Shown here in pieces: positions 1 through 12,749 of a DNA stretch of 64,000 bases. This DNA is from Schistosoma haematobium (taxonomy: Eukaryota > Platyhelminthes > Trematoda > Strigeidida > Schistosomatidae). The notes under the pieces were generated by a model, which was not told the origin of the DNA, made no database searches, and saw only the letters and a program-made list of their open reading frames with translations. The translations under genes and the position numbers were made by a program. Numbering within the stretch: position 1 is the stretch's first letter; each line of letters begins with the position of its first letter. Location: assembly GCF_000699445.3 (NCBI RefSeq), contig NC_067199.1:28852402-28916401 (forward strand), in the 5' to 3' direction.

Positions 1-101
1 CGTAATAAGAGAAATTATAACATGAATGTAAACTGATTTTAGAACTTTGTAAACTATGATCTGTCTCATTATTGCTATTTGTAAACTCCTCCTGAATACA
101 G

Positions 102-343
102 CCCTCCAAAGTTCCAACACTTACGATTGAAAAAATAGAACCACGAAATTCACAACCACTGGTCAACTTTACCGCTATTGTTGAATGTCGTGTGAAATTT
201 TTTGAGGATTTAGTTTACACAGCAGTCACTCTCGTGATACAAGCAAATCCAGCTTATGGTATCATAATTAGAAAAAATATCCAGACAGTTGGATATTTAT
301 TAAGAACTATGGCTCCTGTTTCGCCTTCTTACATTACGAAACC
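102..343 (+). CDS. Exon 1 of the repeat-glycoprotein gene (first copy)
   Basis: The acceptor is a CAG ending at 101 and the donor is GTAAGT at 344. The open frame starts in phase 0 and ends with two bases of a codon, which exon 2 completes as Pro. The 80 codons are free of stops and include one NFT sequon and a strand pattern around TLVIQANPAYG. It has no start codon, so it is an internal exon. A second copy is at 59144 with five amino-acid differences. No domain family was recognised. Confidence 0.8.
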
Positions 344-1029
344 GTAAGTAATAACAGTTAAGTGTACCCAATTTATTTCCTCTATGATAATTATATGTAT
401 AATTATCCCTTCCTGTTCCAAATTTCAACAACAAACAAAGCAGTTCTCATAAAATGGGATCTTTCATAATTAAGATTATTAAGCACAGAAGAGTGAAAAC
501 GACGAAGCTCAGATGAAGTAGAATAATGATGTGTTAAATGGTCATCAAGAAACATCTAGCTAGCACTCAACTACGTCGTTCATCTGCACAAATCCAACAA
601 AATAAAATACTTCAAATTTTCCTTCATACATCTTGAAGGGTATAGTGATTGCTTGTGTGGATAGGCTTTGATCAGAAATCACTAGAGTGGTAATTATTTA
701 AAAACTGACTAAGGCATTTTCATTATATTTCTAAACTAAAATATTCGCGGAAACTTAAACTTGCTTGTAGATAAAAAACGCTCCTAAATAAATAACAGAA
801 ACCTTTTAGAATCATTGTATAAAGAAATTCGAATGATTAGTGGAGAATGCACGTGCAAAAATATACACAACTCCAGCTACACATATTCAGCTTCATATCC
901 GAATCTATTTTTAACCGATTTATAAACTTGAAGTGGCATGTTGTCAAGATTTGAGAATCAGATATTGAAAGGAAGTTATGTAATAATCGTCTGATAAAAA
1001 GTAGTGAAGATAATTGTCCACTTGATTGC
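344..1029. other. Intron 1, 5' part, no gene seen
   Basis: AT-rich intronic DNA without a supported exon or element. Most of this stretch (about 390 to 965) is missing from the second copy near 59440, so it was inserted in one copy or deleted from the other after the duplication. Confidence 0.6.
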
Positions 1030-2700
1030 GAGTAAGAGCAGGATGTTCAAAACGTGTAATAATTGCTACTTAATAGTTGTGAAAACAATTGGAAAGTAGG
1101 AATAATATAATAAAAATAAAATAGATTATGGAAGATAGGAAGGGTGGTTAAGATCATGGAAGAATGAGGGACTGAACATACTGTTTGTGTACGGAATGTT
1201 TACGCCTAAGCTGGTGGACGGCAATAGTCTCTGCTGTACATAAGTTTTTCATTTGAATTCCTATTGAGATGACTCTCCTGACTGTATTTATGATATTGAA
1301 GCAGGCTTTTGGTGGGGCGGAGTGGCCGGAATCGACTATATACCCAAAGATTGAGCTTTTGACTGATTATGTAATTCTTTGTGCAGTCAGACAAGGTAAT
1401 GTTCACAGATGTGCTTCGAAACAGCTCACTTTGTGCAACCAATTTAAGCAGCTCCAAATGAGCAAGTAATCTGACAGATGTATATCCATTTCGCCCAACG
1501 TGAGAACTTATCCTTCACACAACTTCGAATCAAAAGCCGACTAGAAAAGATAATGCGAAGTTCAGCTGAATAGACATTTTTCTCAGAGATCTTGAGAGTC
1601 TGTTTTTCAGAAATTCTGCTGCAATATTTCCTCTAAACTGAATGTTCATGACGAGATCCTTCTTTGGTGCTATGGACACGCTTTCGCGTCGTTGTTTTTG
1701 CTTCAGATTTTCCCCCATGAATCTGGATAAATATCCATTGTTGATCAGTATCTGCTGTAGTTTATTAAGTTCTATATCGATTGTAACTTCGGTACAGATA
1801 CGTCTAACCCACAAACAGAATAGATCAGATTTCACTTTTGTTCCAGTGGGAAGAAACTTTGAAAATACATATAGTAACCATTCCATGTTGACTTTCTATA
1901 TATCGATCTTCATAGAGAATCGTCAGTTCTTCTTTTTACCAGAACTTCTAAGAAGTATAATTTTGAATCTGATTCTGTTGTGAACTTAATTGATTGATGA
2001 CAGATATTAAACGCATGCAGGATATCTGTGACAGTGATATTTTTATCAGAAATATTGAAATTGTGGTCTAAGTATCTCTCGTATAGATAGGAGCTGTCCG
2101 AATAGTGTTTTCCAGATTAGCAATAAGGCAGTCATCTAGAAGTGAGCCAAATGATGACCCCGTCGCTACGCCTTCAGTTTGCCTGTGGGACTCATTGTTA
2201 AATTTAAATGGGACTTCTAGAGCGCATCGAATAAGTGTTCCTTTTAAATATTATATTGGAACACCAACAAGGAATTTGTTTTATTCGATACAATCATGTA
2301 GTAGGCAAATTTTTTCCGCCATAGGTACATTCGTCATAGGATTTCAGCTAGCCATTTTGCGATGGTATGATATGGCGAGCTATTCATATCTAATATAGTA
2401 CGTACTGGGGTATCTTTCTTATTTATACCGTCATACAATGGAATAATTCGTCCAGTTGGTCTACGCTTTTCATAGAGGTCTCCACTGATAACTGATTTCT
2501 TTTTACTTTTCTTAATAATTTTTGGTAATTTCTGCTCACTTTGACCTGAACCATCTTTTTGAACTTTTTCACTGTCCATCACTTCGACAAATTTTAATCA
2601 GTCCAAAAACTTGCTAGGGCCGGTTGTTCTAGATAGTTCTGTAACTGATCTGGATCTAGGTGAAATTGTCAGTTGTTTTTTCATCTTTTTAGGTATTTTT
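1030..2700 (-). mobile_element. Penelope-like retroelement fragment, decayed
   Basis: Read on the minus strand, about 2590 to 2330 encodes a Lys-rich stretch followed by a degenerate form of the Penelope RT entry motif (TGRIIPLYDGINKK, then PVRTILDMNSSPYHTIAKWL). About 1890 to 1530 gives further RT and linker pieces. About 1460 to 1200 gives a degenerate GIY-YIG-like tail (AETIAVHQLRRKHSVHK). Frames are broken repeatedly. The plus-strand frames here are shadows. The same fragment at 59520-60935 shows that insertion preceded the 59 kb duplication. The Penelope assignment rests on motif memory and the exact ends are approximate. Confidence 0.6.
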
Positions 2701-3575
2701 CAGGGATTAAATTTTGTGGCTAATAAAATCAATCAAATTGATATTTTCAATGACACATTGTTACGGATAAGTGATATTAAGTAAGAAAAGTAGGAAAACT
2801 AGTGATACTTGGTTTTAACGGCTAATCTTAAAAAAATCTATAACCGATGTTATATCCTCTCTATATCAAACCTTATCATGATGAATAGTGAAGCGGACTA
2901 TCTGTGTATCACACGAGTTTTACTGGAATACTCTACTTTCCTTTTCTTGACAAAATCAAAAAAACATATACCTTTATTATATTTTAACAAGTCAACTATA
3001 ATTTAATTGACCTATTTCTTCATTTATAAACATCATTAGGATTGGAAAATATTTTGATGATAATTCTCACTTTTATTCATAGGTAACGTTGTCATCAGTA
3101 CATGACAATAATTGGTCGTAAAAATTATTTCAATTTACTAAATGTATCCCTAAAACTGTTTGATCTTCAGTTGCATATTAGGGAGGCTACACAATCAAGG
3201 GTGAAATTAGTTCATTCAGTGATTGGTGAATATATGTTCTTCAGTGTAGTGTCTTAATAATGAAAGAAAAGAAGTTAAAAACTCTGTTTTGGAGTACGTC
3301 GTAGAGTTGAATCATTCAATGATCATAAATATTGATATTTAAATTGGGAATAATATTTCTTACAACAATCATGTTTAAATTAGACACAATCACCTACTCT
3401 CTGTTATTCATCTGAAATCAGAGTTCACAAGTAGTTTTATTGAACACTAAACTATCTGTAAGCCAGAAAATTTAAAAAATCAATAAATACATTAATATAT
3501 CTTGATTAGTCTGAAAGTTAATAATAAATATTCTTATTATTACTATAAACAGTATTTTCTTCTTGATTATTACAG
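2701..3575. other. Intron 1, 3' part
   Basis: No gene or element recognised. Its last ~395 bases are identical, by eye, to the second copy (61977-62371). Confidence 0.6.
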
Positions 3576-3774
3576 AGATTCAATTACAGCACAACTTAAT
3601 ACGGTATACTTTAACGAAACATGTACTGACTCTCAGTGTGATATAGCATTTCGTTATTCAGTAATGCCAATCACCACCATGCCATTCGTTATCACCTTCA
3701 AGCTTTCCACCCTTGGATCTGTGTTCACGAAGACATTAACAATCACTGCTCAAACTAACTATTCTATTCAGATG
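3576..3774 (+). CDS. Exon 2 (first copy)
   Basis: Preceded by a pyrimidine-rich TTATTACAG and followed by the donor GTATGA. The first base completes a Pro codon begun in exon 1, and 66 codons follow, ending in phase 0. Two sequons (NET, NYS) and two cysteines (CTDSQC) are present. The alternating strand pattern VITFKLSTLGSVFTKTLTI recurs in spirit in other exons and suggests a beta-sandwich repeat. The paralogous exon is at 62372. Confidence 0.82.
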
Positions 3775-4139
3775 GTATGACTCAAATTTTCATCTCAATT
3801 TTATTCAACATTTTGTCTCAGAACTATTTCTCATTGATTTCTTATTGCTACGAGTGAGTAACAGACACACGCACAGCTTACAGAGTCAGAAGGGGGGACT
3901 TTTATATTTTAGTTCGACTAGGTGTTGGGAATTTTGACAACAGTATCAGAACTACTTAGTTTTTGAAGGTGGATCCCCTGATAATATTTTCGGAAGCATC
4001 GTGAATTAAGACATGTTACAATTCATGCCGTACTGGTTTCATGAAAAGCAGATCACTCTAACACCAAGATGTTAGAGTTATAGAATCATATTTGTTGTCA
4101 CATACTAATGGTAACATTTATTTTTAAAGGAACACCGTA
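3775..4139. other. Intron 2, 5' part
   Basis: No gene seen. It has moderate divergence from the second copy, starting abruptly at the end of exon 2. Confidence 0.5.
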
Positions 4140-4440
4140 TTGCCAGTTTGGAGCTGTAGAGATCGTTGGATTTTATGGAAGTCGCCAACCGATCCAAGTT
4201 AGACAGCCACTGAAAAACTGGTAGCACTGGACAGTCGTTTCATTATAGCTTGGGATCTCTCGAAAATCCACATCCAATAGCCTGAAGTTGAGAATCGCGC
4301 CCAGGACATTCGGCCTCGATCGAAAACGCCTGACCTTTAGACCACTGAGTCGGAATCCAATAATGTACAAGTCTAACTTCAATGAATCCACGATAGTGGG
4401 CAACGATCTCACATTGACTTCTTGTATCAGTTAATTTATC
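4140..4440 (-). mobile_element. tRNA-derived SINE (Sm-alpha type), degraded
   Basis: On the minus strand there is an A-box-like GACTCAGTGGTCTAAAGG, a decayed B-box (CGCGATTCTCAAC), then a relic of the hammerhead region (AATGAAACGACTGTCCAGTG) and the usual SINE tail (TTTTTCAGTGGCTGTCTAAC). Schistosome SINEs of this type are known to carry hammerhead ribozymes. Here the core is mutated. The second copy is at 62940-63180. Confidence 0.65.
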
Positions 4441-4914
4441 CCCAATAGATAGAAGGGTCTCATGGTTATGAAAATATTGTTATAGCTGTGGTAATGAACC
4501 ATGTTCACCTGATCAATACTAGCATTCCTAGTGAATCCCATTTCAAAGCTGTATGTAATAAAGACTGGTTTGATGTTACAGGTTTTAGTCCGAAATGACT
4601 GGATATCAGAATTAGGCAGAGACGCTTGTTAGAGACGGAATTTGATTTCAGGATGATAACCTCATGAAGCCCAACATACATAAGTAAGTAGAAGTAAAAG
4701 TTAATTGACTTCCAGTTTTTTTTCAGATTAAGTTTAAATTCATGATCATATGTATTGACTACGCCTTACAATTAGGATTTTGTAAAGGATTGAAACGACT
4801 CTTCTATATGTTATGGTAGTGTTTTTACTTTTATGTTTTACTGAAAATGAAAATTTACTTTATTTTCCTTTGAAAATGTTCAACACTAACTCACGTTTGC
4901 TGATCGTTTTAAAG
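4441..4914. other. Intron 2, 3' part
   Basis: No element recognised. An alternative acceptor TTTTTTTTCAG at about 4725 would open a frame that I could not connect in phase, so 4914 is preferred. Confidence 0.5.
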
Positions 4915-5200
4915 CCAAGGAGCCAAGAACCGCAAGTGCAATTAGTATCCCTTGAACCGATGACTTCTAAAAATCAACTTGTACCGAACGCCTATACTTG
5001 GCTAAAGTTATCCTTAATTCCAAAACCCAATGTATGGGGGACAATAGATTTTCGACTTTATGCACCAGGTTCCTTCAAAGAATACATATTTTTAAATCCA
5101 CGATTCAAAACTCAATGCTCAACATTACCGTTTATCGGCTTATCAGCAACTGCTATAGATAATATGGTTTATATTAACGTGGAGAGAACTTATTACGAAG
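4915..5200 (+). CDS. Exon 3 (first copy)
   Basis: The acceptor TTTTAAAG at 4914 keeps phase 0 with exon 2, and the donor is GTTTGT. The 95 codons plus one base include LKLSLIPKPNVWGTIDFRLY and a CX-rich end (TQCSTLPF). There are no sequons. The open frame extends upstream of 4915 to a Met at 4813, so the acceptor choice is the weakest point. The paralogous exon is at 63691. The first 99 bases are strongly diverged and the remainder is nearly identical. Confidence 0.75.
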
Positions 5201-5639
5201 GTTTGTTTGTATTTATTTACCGAAGTTGTTATCGATAGATTTCCTTTATTAATAAATAGTATGTTTTTGCATGACTAACATGTTAATCACGACACCTATC
5301 AAAATAATTCTTCATCAATTGATTCTTATGATTTTTTTCTACAAATACTGTTGTAGTAAAAGCATTTGTAATTTTACGTGAAATACTCCCTCTTAGAAAA
5401 TTGTCAATAAGTTTTCCTTTCGAATATAGTATGACAGGATTGGTCCGAAAGCATAGTGGTTTCTCGAAGGGTGCAGTCTATATGAAGAGTTATTCAAGGA
5501 AAACACTTAGATTCGGTTCGGGTTAAATTGAGATTTCTCGGTAATATGTATTAAGTCCAGATGAAATACAGATAAACAACTAGAAGCAATGCTAATCGAA
5601 AAGAAGTTACTTATTCAAAAAGCCAAAAATATGACAATA
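5201..5639. other. Intron 3, 5' part
   Basis: AT-rich, no gene or element recognised. Confidence 0.5.
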
Positions 5640-7215
5640 TATGAAGCACTGTGCAGAGGATAGGCAACACCTTTATAAAAAACAGCAATCGAAGTGTTCA
5701 TGGGCCAAATTTGATAGATATTTTCTATTTCCAGGGAATTTTCTTTTATCCCACAGTAAACAGACGCTCATAGTATCCGGCCAACGGATATTCAGTAACT
5801 TACGTAGACAATTGTTTAAAAATACTTGTACCTGTTTGATGACGCTTGTAGTAGTCATCCACGTTTCAGCTAAGCACAACAGAACTAATCGTACTGACAT
5901 TCGTATTGCAGATAGTGACTTTGAAGTTGATTGAGAGTTGATTTGAGTTTCACATGTTCTTCAATTTAGGAATGCTGTCCCCGCTTCGCCAATGCCCACC
6001 TTTACGTCTGTATCAAATACTCCCTGTTCATTGATGATGTTTCCAGGTACGTGAGAGTTTCCACCTCTTCCACAGCATCTTTTCATCTAGTGTGATTCGA
6101 TTGGTGTTCTCCATGTTGTCTTTGAAGACCTTGGTTTTTCCCTTGTGTGTGTTGAGGACTATTGATCCAGAAGCTGCTGCTACACTATTGTCTTCATCTG
6201 CATTCGTTCGTGTGTATGGGAGTGAAGAGTCTGATCATGTGAAAAGCACAAATCGTCTAGCTGCATGCAAGCAGTCCGTTGTATTCCGTGATTCTCCTCA
6301 GATGTCCAGGTCTTAATGATCCAGTCAAGCAACAGTGGAAATAGAAATGGAGAGAGTAATCAGCCTTGTCTGACACCAGTTTTCACTTGGGATGCATATG
6401 TCAGCTGTCATTCATGCATCACTTTGTACTGTAGTTCATCGAATGAATTCCGTTTGATATTGACGATCTTCTCAGGTACACCATAGTGTCAAAAAGTTTC
6501 GATACAGTTCTCCTATCCACACTGTCATACGACTTCTCATGGGCAAGGACGTTGATAAATAGTGTCTAGTTCCATTCAATTGATTACCCTACGGTGATCC
6601 GTATTGTTAGGATTTTGTCTGTACGCGACCGATCCTTACGAAATCCAGTCTGTTGATCTTGAAGTTGAACGTCTACTGAACTTATCAACCGATTCAGCAA
6701 CACTGTCGAAAATATTTCCTCGTATCGATAGTACTGTGACGCCTCTATAGTTCTCACATTTGCTCAGATCTTCGTTCTTTGGTATCTCGATGAAGTGTTT
6801 CCTTCTTTCCAGTATGTTAGTGGTATTTGTTCCTTCTCCAAAATCCTCCTGAACAGAGTGTGAAGCATGTTTGCAGTCACTTGTAGGTCTGACCTCAGTA
6901 CTTCAGATTGAATATTGTCAGGACCTTCTGCTTTCCCACTCTTGATTTGACTGATGGTCATCCAAATTTCTTCCATCGTTGATGGAGTGACAAATATAGG
7001 AATGTTTATGTGTGCCGTTTCGATATCCAGTGGATTCAGTGGAGCTGGCCTATTCAAGAGTACCTCAAATTATTCTACCCACCTGTTCCTCTGTTCTTGA
7101 GTCTCGGTGATTGCCTTATCTTCTTTGTCCTTGACTGGTCCCTCTGGTTTACTATATTTCCCTGTTAGTGTTTTCGTAGTGTCATATCGTTGTTTGATAT
7201 TTTGCCTGCACTTAC
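5640..7215 (-). mobile_element. RTE-clade (SR2-type) retrotransposon fragment, reverse transcriptase region
   Basis: Minus-strand translation in several broken frames gives, in order, the pre-RT segment (NRPAPLNPLDIETAH, 7057), the RT entry motif (IKSGKAEGPDNIQSEVLR), the QDQQTGFRKDRSRTD region, the thumb region and the C-terminal GAETWRTTT-like and NNCLRKLLNIRWPDT segments near 5800. The catalytic FADD box is replaced (FSHD), so the element is dead. Plus-strand frames at 5641 and 6092 are shadows. Its 5' half (6741 onward) is part of the inverted-repeat arm. Confidence 0.8.
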
Positions 7216-7305
7216 ATCTTAGGTTACAAGATGTTGGAGATTAAAATTAATAACTACGAAAAGTTAACGTTTAATTGCTAGTTTGTGTTTTTTGGTTTTC
7301 TATAG

Positions 7306-7469
7306 GAATTGTGAAGGATTCAACATTATCGCTAACAAATGAGATAAGTTATCACATTCCAGTGTTTACTGCTAATTATAACCAGGTACCGGTAAATTTC
7401 ACTTACAATATAACAATTGGTTCCTATTCTACTTCTGGTAGCTTTATGTTTATTACTACTACTCCAGCA
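7306..7469 (+). CDS. Exon 4
   Basis: The acceptor is TTTTCTATAG and the donor is GTAAGT. Its first two bases complete the Gly codon left by exon 3. Then come 54 codons ending in phase 0 (TTTPA). Two sequons (NFT, NIT) lie in an alternating beta pattern (YHIPVFTANYNQVPVNFTYN). It lies inside the inverted-repeat arm, so an almost identical antisense copy exists at 23131-23294. The sense copy is the one that fits the phase of its neighbours. Confidence 0.82.
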
Positions 7470-8695
7470 GTAAGTGAAATAAATTATTTCATATTATACG
7501 TTTTAATCTGCATAATTATTATGTAATGTGTTGAATTCTGAAAAATTGTTTGGTGAAATCAGTATACAGTGTCCGTTTACAAACTGTTATTTTTATCTTA
7601 CTGATAATGCTTTTCCTTACCTAATCAATTCACTTTGCTTTATTTAAAGTAAACGGATATGAGATCCGACATTGACTATTGAATCTAAGTTGAGAACGAA
7701 TTCTGACTGCTAAATAAACGAAAACAATCGTGTTATGAAATATCTATCCACTTTTCACATGAGATTTGATGGAATAATTGTTCTTATATTTCCATCTGGA
7801 GAAATGTATATTTCGTCCCACATAGCTAGTACCATAAACTTTTACTGCAAACATCATTTTGTGAAAACACTATAATAGTAAAACGTATTGGCGTACAATT
7901 TATTTGTTCTGGTCACTCTACAAGATTTTCGATTTGTACAACCGACAGAATTCTGAAAACTCTTTTGTTGATCCCTATTTATCTGAAGTCTAATTATTAG
8001 TCCAGAAAGTAGAATAAAAAAGTATGAAATATTAATTTAACACAACTGACTTCTGTTTGAAGTGGAGTAAGTTACTAATCTACCAATCTAATAGACGAGA
8101 AGCAGATCCTACAGATGTGTATATAATAGTAAACACTTAGTGATTCAGTTTAGGAAAAGCATATATTGAAGTAAGCGTTAAACTCTCATGATCAGTTGTG
8201 AATGGTTTATATTACAAACTATTGTAGTGACCATATATCTACTTAGAGATGCGGTCAATAATTCTTGGCAATGGAATAACATCACAAGAATGAGATGATA
8301 TATTTGCATTCATTATAAAACCACTATCAACAACATATTTTATACTTCCCTATACATTTCATTGGTACTGATTGTTCCACTGGTTTTTAAAATGTATCAA
8401 TAAATTTGTAATCTAAGTTTAGATGTAAAATTGCTTTTCAAATTAAAAAGTGAATACTTCACAAGAAAATGACATTCGAATGTATTTGCCTTCACTTTTA
8501 GATACTCTCTAAACCTAGTTTGGCAACATTTTTTCGAATTTTAATTACTGATTTTCACTTGACGAAACGAGTGTTTCACTAGTTGTTTATTGTTATAACA
8601 CCATAATGTCGTTGGATTTAGAACAGTTAGAATTCTTCATCTGGACTAATTAATTTTCACAATAAAAACTTTTTAATCAAGTGTAGCTAATTATA
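7470..8695. other. Intron 4, first stretch
   Basis: AT-rich intronic DNA, part of the inverted-repeat arm. No gene or known element seen. Confidence 0.5.
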
Positions 8696-9600
8696 CAACT
8701 CCTCTTGTAGCTCAACTACAGTTACTGCCGGTGACAAGACTGGATAAAGGAAGATTAGACAAACTAAACCGTTTAAACTTTGCTCTCCGGGTCAAAAGAA
8801 GAATTATGATGCCTCGCGATGAAGGCCGAAACTCTTCGGAAGTGATTAGGCTGATGCCACTGCTAACAAACACAGCAACCATTAATACCGGGACATAGGA
8901 TATCCAACCAATGTGGCAGACCGGAAGGACTAATTAATCAGCAATGAAAATGAGGAGATACAACTCGACAGTACTCGGAATCAGTGAAAACTATTGAACT
9001 CAACCTGAACAGATAAGATTAGCTTCAGGAGATATGCTGCTGTACTCTGGTCACGAAGAAGAAGATGCTTCTCACACTCAGGCAGTTGCACTGATGCTGT
9101 CCAACGAAGCATGTAATCAACTTATAGGATGGGAATCTCATGGATCTAGAATCATCAAAGCATCCCTCAAAAAAGAAGGAAAAATCCCAATGAATATTAT
9201 CCAGCGTTATGCACCCACCAATGATAGCGAAGAAAACGACCGATATCAGTTTTATGAGAGGATGAAATCGATAATAGAGAAGTGCACAGAAAAGGACCTG
9301 ACCATCGTGATGCGAGATTGAAATGCCAAAGTTGTGAAGGACAACAGCAACTATGTAAATATCATGGACAGAATACTGGCAGAAAGGAAAGAAAATGGCG
9401 ACAGATTTGGAAATATGTGTACATTCAAATAAATGGTTATAGGTGGGACAAAACACCCACACAAACGCATACGAAAGCCGCACCGGACTCACCGGATCAC
9501 AACACATAGAACCAAATCGATCTTATCTGCATCACAAAAACTCAGAAAATCAATGGAAGACGTGAGAATCAGGAGAGTAGCTGACATGGCTTCAGATCGT
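8696..9600 (+). mobile_element. RTE-clade (SR2-type) fragment: 5' region and endonuclease
   Basis: Starts with the SR2-like 5' leader (TAGCTCAACTACAGTTACTG, then the GTCAAAAGAAGAATTATGA region). It continues with APE-type endonuclease sequence from about 9034 (LLYSGHEEEDASH, IGWESHGSRIIKASL, IIQRYAPTNDSEEND, DLTIVMRD), frameshifted after 9321 into NAKVVKDNSNY. The Asp of the LTILMGD-type motif is kept but the frame stops after it. It ends near the ASDRH motif. The 160-codon minus-strand frame at 9025-9507 is a shadow. Confidence 0.82.
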
Positions 9601-11685
9601 CATTGATATTCATGCATGACAGTTTAGAGTTTGGCTGCTCATTATACACATTGACGAAAGCATGATCTTCAAGCCGACAGAAAACTATCGATTTAGTGGA
9701 AAGCAATAGGATAAGGGAAAAGATAATAAAGAAATCGAATGGTGAAGTTGAGCTATACCATCAAGTTAACTGTGAACGTCCAAGCCATTTCTAGTTCACG
9801 TAGCATTTATCAAATGTGTTAGAAATTAGTGTCTATATTTAGAATTGTGAATGAAGGTTAAAGTTTTTATCACGAACTAGCGTCAATTATAATCCAAGTA
9901 CCTCAAACTGCATATCCTAAGCATTCTTAGCGTATTGAGTACTTCATCAATCCTTGCCATCTTTTGATTAGATAAACGGGTTGAGATATCGAGGTCGTCC
10001 GGCGGTATAGCTCAGGTCCACCAAATTGAGTAACCACGTGATCGCATTCCTAGAATCAAACCAACATCTGATGGCTTCACGGATTGATGCCAATCCTTGG
10101 TTCCAGTGTGACCTTGATAAAATGTACTTACTACTACTAATAATAATGATGCTAGTAAAATAGTGTTTTTCCAAACTCCTTATTTATTGGTTAAGCCAAG
10201 ATAATACATATCTCAAAGTAAATTTCCGCTGGCACTGTAATCATTGTCTGGGACAACCCATTTAACCATTAATATCTGCGAATGATGCTAATCAACTTCC
10301 CTTCAATCAGCGGAATATCATTACGAAGTACTCAGTGGTGTACGTATCCAACCAAATTAAAAAGAAAATCGGCTTAACTTGCTATCAAAAACATAAATAA
10401 ATAGTAATAGCTAAAATTGCCATCTGAGAATTCAGTTTACCTCACCGTCACAGATTCTTCGTTGATCCTGTGACAGATCACTTTCATTTACTATGTGCTT
10501 CCATCGAATAAATTTTGTAGGTTCTCTCACAAATGGATGACGTTCAACACAGTATTATCGTTAGCAAGTTCAAAACTGACCTTATTGAAATATAATTAAC
10601 ATATTTAACTTAGTATATGATACTTAGGTTAAATCTCATTCAGAAAAGCCAAATGCAAAATGTCGCTGTGAGAATATAATATTTCAAGCGTTCATATACG
10701 ATCAGATAGATTGTAATAGAAGGTGTAAATGAAAATAGTCCAGTGACAACTCCATTTAATTAATTCCGATTATATGTTAGACAAATAATGCACAAAATGT
10801 AGGTAACCATTATGGCTATAGGCAGAATAGAAAATCGGCATGCAGAAAGCATGTAAACGTAGAAACGTAGATGACTATCATGTCTGAGCTGATAGGTATG
10901 GCAACCAACTGAATTATAATGACACATCTTGAGACTTCTTTTGTCTGATCATAGATAGATTAGTATGCATAATAGGTCGATGAGCCTGGTATAATCCAAT
11001 AATATGGAGTATTTACGATTCGTATTATGAATTTAGTGTCACATGAATCAGTGAGATGATCAGTTATTTTTACGGCTACGTCTAAAATATGGAATAATCT
11101 GTCAAACTCAGTGTCATAAAGTGACATTAATCAGGTGTCGTAGAAAATCCTACATTTATATTATTTTCCATGTGAAAAGTGTTATGGCTTAAAAAGTATG
11201 TTTTGTAATACATTTAGATCAAAGATATGCAATAACTGAAATTGCGAAATTGTCTAGTTTAATCTGTATACAATACAAATGAATAAATTATAGAGTGGAC
11301 TGAAAGTGTGTAGGGGTGAGTGAAAATATACACACTCACCAAGTGCAATTTGAAATTTAAGGCTGATAGATTAGATTGATTAATATATTGTTGATTGTAT
11401 TCCAAATAATTATGATACTGAAAATAGTTTTAGAGGCTTTCTTCAGACTCCAGTAAGAAAACAGTAAAGTATTAACTTTCAACTTATTCCTTGTATTCTT
11501 TCATAAATTAGAATAATGAAGTGATTATGAACTTACTGATAGTCAATTAACTTTTGCTAGAAAAACAATCGCTATAGTTGTTCAAGGTTAAAATAGACAA
11601 AGTTCAATTTGAATAAAGTCAACACTACCGAGTAAAATCGAAAATTTAATGATCTGTTGATGGGTTATATGAATACTTTGCTACC
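9601..11685. other. Intron 4, middle; unclassified repeated DNA
   Basis: No gene. The stretch 9950-10330 has a higher GC content than its surroundings and looks like a decayed repeat I cannot name. A 68-codon frame at 9968-10174 (minus) has no recognisable product. The whole stretch is duplicated in the right arm. Confidence 0.45.
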
Positions 11686-12290
11686 ACAACTTCTTCGACA
11701 CTATGGTGTACCTGAGAAGATCATCAATATCAAACGGAATTCATTCGATGAACTACAGTACAAAGTGATGCATGAATGACAGCTGACATATGCATCCCAA
11801 GTGAAAACTGGTGTCAGACAAGGCTGATTACTCTCTCCATTTCTATTTCCACTGTTGCTTGACTGGATCATTAAGACCTGGACATCTGAGGAGAATCACG
11901 GAATACAACGGACTGCTTGCATGCAGCTAGACGATTTGTGCTTTTCACATGATCAGACTCTTCACTCCCATACACACGAACGAATGCAGATGAAGACAAT
12001 AGTGTAGCAGCAGCTTCTGGATCAATAGTCCTCAACACACACAAGGGAAAAACCAAGGTCTTCAAAGACAACATGGAGAACACCAATCGAATCACACTAG
12101 ATGAAAAGATGCTGTGGAAGAGGTGGAAACTCTCACGTACCTGGAAACATCATCAATGAACAGGGAGTATTTGATACAGACGTAAAGGTGGGCATTGGCG
12201 AAGCGGGGACAGCATTCCTAAATTGAAGAACATGTGAAACTCAAATCAACTCTCAATCAACTTCAAAGTCACAATCTTCAAAGCGAATCC
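11686..12290 (+). mobile_element. RTE-clade RT fragment, plus orientation
   Basis: Plus-strand translation gives LLRHYGVPEKIINI, a broken VRQG-LLSPF segment, then DDLCFSHDQTLHSH in place of the normal FADD catalytic box, and NTRENQGLQ-type decay. It ends near 12285. This piece is the inverted equivalent of 6040-6480 and of 18417-18915. A 225-base frame on the other strand is identical in all three. Confidence 0.8.
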
Positions 12291-12749
12291 TAATACGTAA
12301 ACTAGGTGTACATTAACCATGATCAATTCTGATATCTGTGATATTTTACCTTATTTCATTTATAGGATATACAGTTTAGATCCGAATTTATCTAGATAAA
12401 GGTAAACTATAATTCTTGAAACTTGTGAATATAATGCATAGCTTTATCTGCGTATGAGAGTTTGCGCAAATAACCATCTTTATTGGCACCAGTTCTATAT
12501 ATTGTTCAAACTTTTGTGAAATGGGTAAAATAAACTTCCGTGTATGTTTGGTATGTGGACGTCTGAGTGGAGAACTGTTTGTAACTCTGGTGTTCTCCAA
12601 TATTTCAAAATTAAGTCACAATTTTAAACATGTACCAATAAGTCAATCTTTTTGTTATAAAAGTTAATAAGTTTGAAGAACCTGGAGCATTACATATTTT
12701 GCTGTCTACAGTATTTCAATTTAATATGATTTTTTTTTTCATAACACAG
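12291..12749. other. Intron 4, 3' end
   Basis: No gene seen. It has a strong polypyrimidine run (10 T) before the exon 5 acceptor. Confidence 0.5.

Larger units (their letters stand above)
6741..12184 (+). repeat. Left arm of a 5.4 kb inverted repeat
   Basis: Reverse-complementary to 18417-23858. Paired positions sum to 30599-30601 throughout (e.g. 9025 with 21576, 10174 with 20427, 11871 with 18730), so there are only about two one-base indels and rare substitutions. The outer junction lies inside RTE RT sequence (GCCTCTATAG), as does the inner one. The arm holds exon 4, an RTE endonuclease piece and two RTE RT pieces in opposite orientation. Confidence 0.93.

Noticed and set aside
6092..6316. 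74-codon frame repeated at 11871-12095 and 18506-18730
   Set aside because: It is the antisense shadow of the RTE reverse transcriptase; identity reflects duplication, not coding.
9025..9507. 160-codon minus-strand open frame, and its mirror at 21094-21576
   Set aside because: It is antisense to the RTE endonuclease piece, which has clear motifs on the other strand.
9968..10174. 68-codon frame in both arms
   Set aside because: No motif, no splice support, and it lies in repeat-like intronic DNA.
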